From the NCBI GenBank assembly GCA_016758965.1, contig JAEPRB010000444.1:2151-17138 (forward strand): DNA of 14,988 bases, in the 5' to 3' direction. Position numbers and translations under genes: made by a program. Positions 7,950 through 14,988 of this stretch are shown one piece after another. The notes beneath the pieces were generated by a model. The model was given only the letters and a program-made list of their open reading frames with translations, was not told the DNA's origin and searched no databases. This DNA is from Circinella minor (Eukaryota > Mucoromycota > Mucoromycetes > Mucorales > Lichtheimiaceae). Each line of letters opens with the position of its first letter. Position 1 is the first letter of the stretch.

Positions 7950-10480
7950 ATATCTTCAGTATGAAAATGGCTACGCCAGATTTCAAGATAGGGATCCACG
8001 TATCGTTGACCATCACTTTCTTTATGCGTGCTGTATCATCGAATATATGAAAATATATGCTCTTTTGAGATACCATCAATTATTTGTATATGCCGTAAAA
8101 AAATTGAATTTCACAAGGCCAGGCCAATACTTTACCATGGTCGTTTGCATGGAACAGAACTTGTACATGCACACCTCGTCGTGATCATGATTTAGCGCTA
8201 TGGTATGTTTGTCCCATCATTTTTATTGTGTTCATTTTCCAATACTGATTACTGACGAATGCTTGACCATCACCAACTTGGGTAAAAATGAATAAAGTAC
8301 TGCCTGTACACAACGTTATAAAACTGCAACAAGAAACTATACAGTTGTTCTGGTATCAAAATTTCTCGACCATAATTTAACGGATGTATATCAGGTTGCA
8401 ACGATTCACAACCAGTGACAAGAGTGCATGTTGAATATTTGTGGATAAAGTGAAAAAATTAATGTGGATCGAATTGACTGGGGATCGGTTGGACGAAATC
8501 AGAAGAGGATTCTAAAAATCAAAGTGATGCTGGTGATTCTGGAAGAGGGCTTCAAACGATCGAGCAAAATCACAAACACTAGTCTTTTGCAAAAAAAACT
8601 TTTCTTAAATGTTGCTTCAAATGATTCTTTTTGGTTGGTGCTGATCTCCTTTAGATATCAGTTGTATCTCTCAAACAAGAAGAGTCAGTAAGCTTACAAT
8701 GGTCCAAAATCCTCAATCATGACATCCAAATGTATGTGAAGATGGATATTCGGTGTGATTTCTTCTGGTTCATATAAGTTTTCTACACTGGTACAAAATT
8801 GCTGGATTAAGGTGGCCGCTTCTTGAACCTCATCTATTGTAATAGATGGTTTAAACCATTAATCGACATATATCAGCGAACTTGAACCAGCTCTCTAAGT
8901 ATCTTTGTTCAGCGTGACCATCAAGTACAACAGGCGAGTATACAAATACACCATGATTTCCAACCATCAGCAGTCATGTAAGAAAAACCTTCTCCGCTTC
9001 CAATTTTCCGCTTCAAGGAAACATAATCAGGAAGAAGAATAATACCATCTGTGAGCACTTGCATTTGTTGTAGGTCTTCTGTATCTGTGAGAAAATCTCT
9101 ACTAACCAGACTTTAGTCATCCACTTTGCTGTAGGAAGGAATAAATTATGCATAGGGTCGACGATGGTACAACGGACAAGATCAATATATTGAAGTCTGG
9201 AGCTCAGACCATCTTGTACCATTTTGCCATTCACGTTCTCGTCGTCCAGTCATTGTTTCAGCACGTTGCCATTGTTCAACATATTCCCAGTTATCATCCA
9301 TTGTACGTGATACCCAGTTATCAATGGCAAAACCAGAGTAATCAGAGTTCTTTGTATCGGGGAAAACAGGAAATTGCGATGGCATTTGTGGCAGCCACAA
9401 CGACTTGCGCGTCACTTACTTTTCGAGCAGTAGGTATATCACAAGCAACATTCAGCAGACCCAATCGAGCGCGAACCCCTATATGGATGTTCTGCTGTGA
9501 CAATTCTTTTACCATTATACCATTCCAGCAACTCATCAACCATAGATCGAAGGTATAGATTTATATCCGAAGCACTTGGTTCTCGAGGACCAGGTACTAC
9601 ACCAACAAGGCTACATTTTTAGTTTTAAAATGTTCAGATAGTGGGAAGTCATTGACAGTCGGATAGATAGCACCACACGAGTACATCAAATTTTCGAATG
9701 GACCAAACCAATCAACATTTGAAGCTAAATAATGAACGAGGCTTTGTAACAGATTGACGGCCATCTCGATCAGGGAATTCCCTTCACATGTCACCATCAA
9801 AAACATCAAAAAAGATATCAAACACGAATGCGAGTTTCCCATTTCTCTATCTTTGCATCAAAATTTGGTCGCATGAATCAACCTTGTAACAATAGAAGAT
9901 AAAGTCTGGTATGAATATTCCTTTATGGTCTCGAGTAATTACCAAATGTTTTGAACAGCACATTTTAACATGAATTAGGATAACCGATGTCGTCATTGAT
10001 GCACATCTTTGGGCAATTTGGATCGGCGAGGAGCACTTGTCAAATATCATCATCAATTTCCATACTGTTCTTCTTCAAGATATATACCCAACTGCTAACA
10101 TTCCTACATCACTTGTAACTTTTGCATCGTGTTACTGGCTTCTCTACTTTAACAGATTCATTATATAAACATGTTTCTTGTCCACCTATACACAGCTTAT
10201 TTCTCGGAAAAAAATGAAGTAGGAATAGCACAAGGAAAATCACAACGAGGATTAGTAAGCACTGATTTGTGTATACTTCTAGTGTAGTTGCTGGTAGAGG
10301 ATCAGGGTAAGTGTCTTTTCTAGTTATAGTTGTAAATATTATATGCTTTGGTATAATAAAATTATATGTTCTGTATAAACCAATCTTGGTCAACATGTGT
10401 TGTATTGTTTTCATTATCTCTATTATTCCCGACTTCGAGATCTTCAGCATTGATGAACTGTTCATCGCCATTCAGCTCTC
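7950..10480 (-). pseudogene. Decayed TNP2-type transposase (CACTA / Plavaka-like)
   Basis: The minus strand carries, in the right order but in shifting frames, the blocks of a fungal TNP2-family transposase. There is an acidic N-terminal part (about 10380-10470). Then come VDWFGPFENLMYSCGAIYP (about 9655-9715), GVVPGPREPSASDI (about 9560-9605), ARLGLLNVACDIPTARKV (about 9415-9470), QFPVFPDTKNSDYSGF (about 9330-9385), NGTRWSEL and VDPMHNLFL (about 9140-9220). After these come GEGFSYMTADGWKSW (about 8950-8995), TPNIHLHIHLDVMIEDFGP (about 8700-8760) and GKVLAWPCEIQF (about 8100-8135). The invariant DPMHNLF motif and the DFGP block are typical of this family. CACTA-group transposases cut and paste DNA with a DDE nuclease. 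Many frameshifts and stops separate the blocks, so it is inactive. Ends are approximate and no TIRs were recognised. Confidence 0.85.
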
Positions 10481-11500
10481 TATCAACAACCTAATCGTCG
10501 TTAACTACTACAAATACTGTCTTCATTATCAAAAGAAACGAGATGAAGACTTTTACAGTATAAATAATCGATGAGTAACTTTTGTAGGCAACTACTACAA
10601 GTAAAATATTAAGGGGATTGATACGTACTCTACTTCTTTTATTAATTATAACTCCTTATACAATGCTTTCTATTACACGTTTTAATATTATATATAAAAA
10701 AGAATAAAATTTCAGTTTCTCTTTTCTTTTTATCTTTAATATTATTACCAGAAGTTGCATAACTTTCAATGGTTTATGATAATATATAAACAAATCATTA
10801 TATGTTGTTCAAAATACTTATTCGGCCCCGGATGGGATATGGGGTCAAAGTATTCTCCCCCCCCCAAATTTTCGTCTTTATTTAAAGTCAGATATATGTC
10901 ATTGAGGCAGAAATTTTGCACCATAGGAGAGAAAAAAAAAGAAAAAAAACACCAAGTCAGCATCATAGTTATAAACAACATTCTTTTATTAATGATTCTC
11001 ATTCAATATATTGCCATTTTAAAAATATACAATAAGATGATGAAACGAGAATAAGCATCTGGGAATATATAATGGTTTGTTTAAATAAGATGAGGACAAA
11101 CAAATGGAGGTAAAAAATTAGAACGGTTATTAATAATATATATATGGTATTAAATGACTTTCTTGTTTTTTTTTAATAAATCTACTAGATTAAATCAAGC
11201 AATTAACAAAAACGATCTCATAATCTCGGTTTTATTAATTCCAGCTAGATGAAGTAAGTTTTCTTTTTATTTATTTTGTTATTGTATAGAGAGGCAAAAA
11301 AAAAACGGAATGTACACATTATAAAGGTTTTCATGTGAGTCACTAATTACTAAACACCTTTATAAATTTAGGGATAGATGGAACAACAAAATGATCTATT
11401 TAGCAAATGCTAATTCATTTTTTACACCGGAAATCGACACACACGACAGTATATTATATCGGCAACTACGCACTACCTGTGGATAATAACGAGTATTTCA
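10481..11500. other. AT-rich spacer between the TNP2 relic and the intact MULE
   Basis: No supported gene. A GC-richer island near 10824-10865 ends in a C9 run (10857-10865). A small hairpin (ATAAAGGT … ACCTTTAT, 8-bp arms) lies near 11321-11364. Confidence 0.45.
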
Positions 11501-11550
11501 GTTTTTTTTTCTTGTTTTTTTTTTCTTGTTTTTTTTTTTTTTTTTTTTTT
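11501..11550. repeat. T-tract array with CTTG interruptions at the outer edge of the left TIR
   Basis: A T9 run, CTTG, a T10 run, CTTG, then T22 (11529-11550) directly abut the left TIR. The right TIR is followed by an A run (14975-14988, cut by the window end), so at least 14 of these T are the mirror of that run and probably belong to the inverted repeat. Confidence 0.75.
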
Positions 11551-11796
11551 GCACCTGCCAGTATTCAGCAAACACCTGTCTCAGCTTAAAGATTATTCAA
11601 CATACGAACCTATCCGTTCAATATTTTTTTTACAACTTGACGATTGCCAAATGGACTGTGATTCACGTCAACCGAAAGTTATTGTACTGTTATTATTGCT
11701 GTTGATGGAAACCCGTTTAGTTTTTGGATTTTTAGATATATAATGGTTATGGTAGGTTAGTGATTATTATTGTTATAGCAATAGCTTAGAAGGAAA
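11551..11796 (+). repeat. Left terminal inverted repeat of the MULE
   Basis: It starts GCACCTGCCAGTATTCAGC and ends CTTAGAAGGAAA. Compared base by base with the reverse complement of 14729-14974 I found no difference over 246 bp. After it the two ends diverge at once. It lies 245 bp upstream of the transposase ATG and probably carries the promoter. Confidence 0.95.
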
Positions 11797-12041
11797 TATA
11801 TAAAAAATAAATGTGATCTCATACTATATATACAGTTCATATTCAATGTGCTTGTATTAAGACTATGTTGTGCCAAATCATATAAACGCTTCTCATTGTA
11901 AAAATGATTATTAATACAAAATGAATGTCGTGTAACCGCATAATATAAGAAATTCCATGCTTTATTTTTTTTTGTTGTTGTTAATCTCAAATTATACATC
12001 TTCATTTCAAATCTTTCAAAATCTTTTTTAAAATCTTCAAA

Positions 12042-14548
12042 ATGTCTAACCAGCATCTTACTCCCACCAACGTTCAAAACCCCATAGTTATTAGTCCTAC
12101 TGCTGAACAACAACGTTTAACAAAATGTGGAGTTAATGTTTACAAAGAACGTATTGCTAAACAGCCTGAAGTGACAGGAGAATGCTGGGTGTATAAAGAT
12201 AAGTACACTCTGAATAAGAAGCATGAGCAGATCAACAACAGAAAAAGAAAAGCTCTACAATCAGATACTGTGGATAATGAATCTGATCAGCTTCATGCAA
12301 GTGATACTGAAGATACTGAAGAACGTAATGATTGTATAATAAGAACTCTTCAATAGTAGCTCTAAATATTTTTTATTAATTGTAATAATGCCTTTACTTC
12401 TTTTTTTATAATATTTCTAAGCTGTTGTTTCATCTGAAAATAAAAAGCGTGTTATTCTTTGGAAAATCCGCTTTCAGTGCCATCGTAAAGCCAGGAGTGA
12501 AAAGAAGAAGGTCGAAGTTGTTGATGATGAAAATGACGAATATGATGAAGATGGGATGAAGCGTCGTCCTATTCAAAAAAAATCAAAGAATATTGGATGT
12601 AAGGCACAACTTATGGTGTACTGTTATGAAGATGATGAAGATAACGTTGAGTTCACTTATGTCAATAATCATGATGGTCATGTTCCTGGTAGTATTGGCG
12701 ATGTTCAGTATCTCCGTAAATCAAAAGAGTTAAATGACCGAATTCTTGAAGAGCTACATAAAGGGTATCATGTACGTGATATTAAGCGTTTTCTTCAACG
12801 CGAATATCAACATGTAGCAAAAAGCAGCCGTTTTGGTCATATTAATACAGTAGATGTTTATAATATTCTTTGTAAATATCGTGAAGAATTGTGCTGTTTG
12901 GATAAAGATGATTTCAAGTCTGTAAAAAAACAACTTGAAGCTTTTCAAAGCATGCAATATCATGTATGGATTGATGTAACAGATAATGAAAACCCAAGTG
13001 AACGCCTAACATCAAAAGATTTTGCTTTTGGATTTGTTGCTCCTTGGCAGCTTGCATATTTTGAAAAGGCGCAATTCGTTTCTTTGGATGCAACCCATGA
13101 CGTGTCAAAATATAAAGATGGAGTTTTGTATACTATGGTTATACGGGATCCTGTTGCTGGACGTGGGGTTCCTATCACTTATTTGTTGACAAATGATTTG
13201 TCATCCAAACCCCTTCTTGGTTGGTTCCGTTCATTGGCAACAATTGGATTGAATCCACAACGCTTCACAATTGATAATAGCTTGCCTGAAGATAATGCAA
13301 TTGTTCAAGTATGGCCCAGCTGTTCAATCCAACATTGTATTTGGCATGTAATGCGAGCTTGGATGCAAAACGTTCAAGCAAAAATACATGGATCAATTGG
13401 TCGAACACCCACTCAAGCAAAAGCACACATCAGGCCCCGTTTAAAGGAACTTATGTATGAAAAGAATACAGAACAGTTTCATGTACTTCTTAATAATTTT
13501 CTTACTGAATTTCAAGATTCTCAATGTGAGTTTATTACTTACTTCAAGACGTACTATGTTGATAAATGGGACGGACGAGCATATGAGCGATGGAATTGCT
13601 CATATCAACCACAAGTCTTCCATGCTATGTCTACAAATAACTATGTTGAAGTAAGAACAAAAAATAATTAAATAGCATTATATATATATATATATATCCA
13701 TACTTATACCATATTGACATTATTATAGAGTTGGCATAACCAATTGAAAACTATATATTTGAAACGAAAACGCACACATCGTCTTGATGTATTAATTAAC
13801 CTTCTTGCTGATGATGTCTCATTTGATATTACTGAAGAAGTAAATCGTTTATCTGCTAATGTAGGCAGAATGGGGTCTACTGAGCGACGTCTTCGTGCAA
13901 ATGAAATCAAAGCAGAGGAGGAGCAAAGGTCGAGACATCCATCATCACTAATTCATTTGTCCGATTCTGAATATTCTGTTGTATCATTCAACAACAACGC
14001 ACATAACGCAGTATATATTGTATTTTCATCGTTCCTTTCTTTAGTATATACAGGATGTCGATTACTATCGTTATTAACTGCTGTTTTTTGTTGTTGTCAA
14101 ATAGGTTGGAGCAAATAATAATCAAGTTGCATCATGTACCTGTCCCGATTATCAACGCCATTTTTTCCCATGTAAACATATGTTTTATATTGAGTTAAAT
14201 GACCCATCTGTAACAGTTCGACCTCAAATAACTAATCACCGTGTTTGGGATCAAGAGACAACAGTATCCAACATCTCTTCTTCCACATCACATCATATTG
14301 ACCATCCACAACCGCCAACAAATAAAGATCAGCTTCAAACTGCTATCAATCGCCTTGTATCTCGTGCAACTGCATTGAAGCGTCGTCTCAATAAATCAGC
14401 TATAACCAGCAATAATAATAATAATAATAACAATATAACCAACATTATTCAACAGATCGATGCATTAACCCAAAACATATCGAATGTTGACTCTGATCTT
14501 GATGCTGTTCTTTCTCTTCCTCCTAACTCCAATTTCCAACTGCAGTAA
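12042..14548 (+). CDS. MULE transposase, four exons, apparently intact
   Basis: DDE cut-and-paste transposase. Exons are 12042-12324, 12422-13650, 13729-14010 and 14105-14548, 2,238 nt or 745 residues. The first donor could instead be at 12334. The start is the ATG of MSNQHLTPT after a pyrimidine-rich leader. Residues 1-95 are an unrecognised polar region. A GCM1/FLYWCH-like zinc finger follows with C114, C154 (GCKAQL) and H178/H181 (HDGH). The RNase-H-like core has D317 in LDATHD, D379 in FTIDNS and C400-x2-H403 (CIWH). The likely catalytic Glu is E504 in NNYVESW, formed across an exon junction. A SWIM finger lies at 609-623 (CTCP…PCKH). The C terminus has poly-Asn from an AAT microsatellite (about 14411-14430) and a helical segment. 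Length and order fit autonomous fungal MULEs. Codon third positions are AT-rich like the other genes here. No frameshift or stop was found. Confidence 0.9.
12325..12421 (+). other. Predicted intron 1 of the MULE transposase
   Basis: Donor GTAATGATTG and acceptor TATTTCTAAG, 97 nt, giving …DTEDTEE-P-VVSSENK. The alternative donor GTATAA at 12334 is in the same phase and adds three residues. The acceptor is required because the following frame has a stop just upstream (12418-12420). Confidence 0.65.
13651..13728 (+). other. Predicted intron 2 of the MULE transposase
   Basis: Donor GAA|GTAAGA and acceptor CATTATTATAG|AGT, 78 nt, with an AT dinucleotide run inside. The junction rebuilds NNYVE-SWHNQLK, a conserved MULE block, in phase 0. 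Confidence 0.85.
14011..14104 (+). other. Predicted intron 3 of the MULE transposase
   Basis: Donor GCA|GTATAT, branch candidate GTTATTAACTG and acceptor GTCAAATAG|GTT, 94 nt, phase 0. It joins NNNAHNA to VGANNNQVASCTC, completing the SWIM finger. Confidence 0.8.
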
Positions 14549-14728
14549 AAACAACCATCCATTTCTCATATTTTATCTTTTTTCTTTTATTATTTTCTTT
14601 ATCACTATATATTTAAACTTATAACTATTACTATTATTATTATCATTATCATTAAATAACCACGATTTACGTTCTTCCCATCTCAAAAAAAGTATATTCG
14701 CTTACCATTATTATAAAACATAAAAACG

Positions 14729-14974
14729 TTTCCTTCTAAGCTATTGCTATAACAATAATAATCACTAACCTACCATAACCATTATATATCTAAAAATCCA
14801 AAAACTAAACGGGTTTCCATCAACAGCAATAATAACAGTACAATAACTTTCGGTTGACGTGAATCACAGTCCATTTGGCAATCGTCAAGTTGTAAAAAAA
14901 ATATTGAACGGATAGGTTCGTATGTTGAATAATCTTTAAGCTGAGACAGGTGTTTGCTGAATACTGGCAGGTGC
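14729..14974 (-). repeat. Right terminal inverted repeat of the MULE
   Basis: The exact reverse complement of 11551-11796 over 246 bp. It begins 180 bp after the transposase stop and ends …CTGGCAGGTGC, followed by an A run to the window end. Confidence 0.95.
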
Positions 14975-14988
14975 AAAAAAAAAAAAAA
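14975..14988. repeat. A tract at the outer edge of the right TIR
   Basis: Fourteen A up to the window end, mirroring the T22 tract outside the left TIR. The length is a minimum. Confidence 0.9.

Larger units (their letters stand above)
11551..14974 (+). mobile_element. Complete MULE DNA transposon, potentially autonomous
   Basis: The 3,424-bp unit is bounded by identical 246-bp terminal inverted repeats and contains one spliced transposase gene without visible lesions. Long TIRs with a zinc-finger/DDE/SWIM transposase define the Mutator-like superfamily, which usually makes 8-11-bp target duplications. The true outer ends cannot be fixed because both TIRs run into homopolymers and the right flank is outside the window. 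Perfect TIR identity and an open gene suggest recent transposition. Confidence 0.9.

Noticed and set aside
9148..9558. 136-codon plus-strand frame
   Set aside because: It is antisense to the DPMHNLF and ACDIPTARK blocks of the TNP2 relic, which are clearly the coding strand.
10109..10471. Minus-strand frame with a membrane-like segment
   Set aside because: The adjacent frame gives the acidic TNP2 N-terminal sequence, so the hydrophobic run is probably a frameshifted reading of the relic.
11321..11364. ATAAAGGT … ACCTTTAT hairpin as a terminator or element end
   Set aside because: Eight-base arms in AT-rich DNA are too short to support a call, and no flanking duplication is seen.
11529..11550. 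T22 tract as a target-site duplication of the MULE
   Set aside because: A target duplication would be a direct repeat (T on both sides), but the right side has A.
11549..11743. 64-codon frame repeated at 14782-14976 on the other strand
   Set aside because: It is simply the same terminal inverted repeat read twice; no sign that it encodes a protein.

Overview
The window looks like a transposon-dominated stretch of an AT-rich eukaryotic genome, most likely an early-diverging fungus of the Mucoromycota type. The basis is strong AT bias at third codon positions, short introns (about 40-110 nt) with GTAAGT-like donors and TACTAAT-like branch sites, and the transposase families present. This is inference from style; no marker gene is present. 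No rRNA, tRNA, CRISPR or bacterial operon was seen.

Layout, left to right. (1) 336-3227, minus strand: a decayed Mutator-like (MULE) transposase whose 3' part encodes an OTU-type cysteine protease domain. It has a short first exon, at least two introns, a zinc finger, two of the catalytic Asp positions and a C-x2-H motif. It is broken by about seven frameshifts and one in-frame stop. A repeat-rich stretch at 3295-3435 lies upstream of its start and is a candidate element terminus. (2) 3721-5014, plus strand: a chain of short exons with good splice sites, encoding a Pro/Gln-rich leader, a C2H2 finger and an unrecognised helical C-terminal part. It has at least one in-frame stop and probably a frameshift. 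(3) 5015-7949: AT-rich sequence without convincing genes, holding a possible 88-bp TA-flanked MITE, a 16-bp palindrome, a T34 tract and one weak hydrophobic ORF. (4) about 7950-10480, minus strand: a heavily decayed TNP2-type (CACTA/Plavaka-like) transposase. (5) 10481-11528: AT-rich spacer. (6) 11529-14988: an apparently complete MULE with two identical 246-bp terminal inverted repeats and a four-exon transposase that reads through without a lesion (745 aa by my splice model), carrying a zinc finger, a DDE core with C-x2-H, and a C-terminal SWIM finger.

The most interesting items are the intact, recently mobile-looking MULE with perfect TIRs bounded by homopolymers, the MULE-OTU fusion in which an OTU protease sits where the other MULE has its SWIM finger, and the unrecognised multi-exon C2H2 gene at 3721-5014. 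The elements look independent of one another. Nothing suggests they work as a common pathway.
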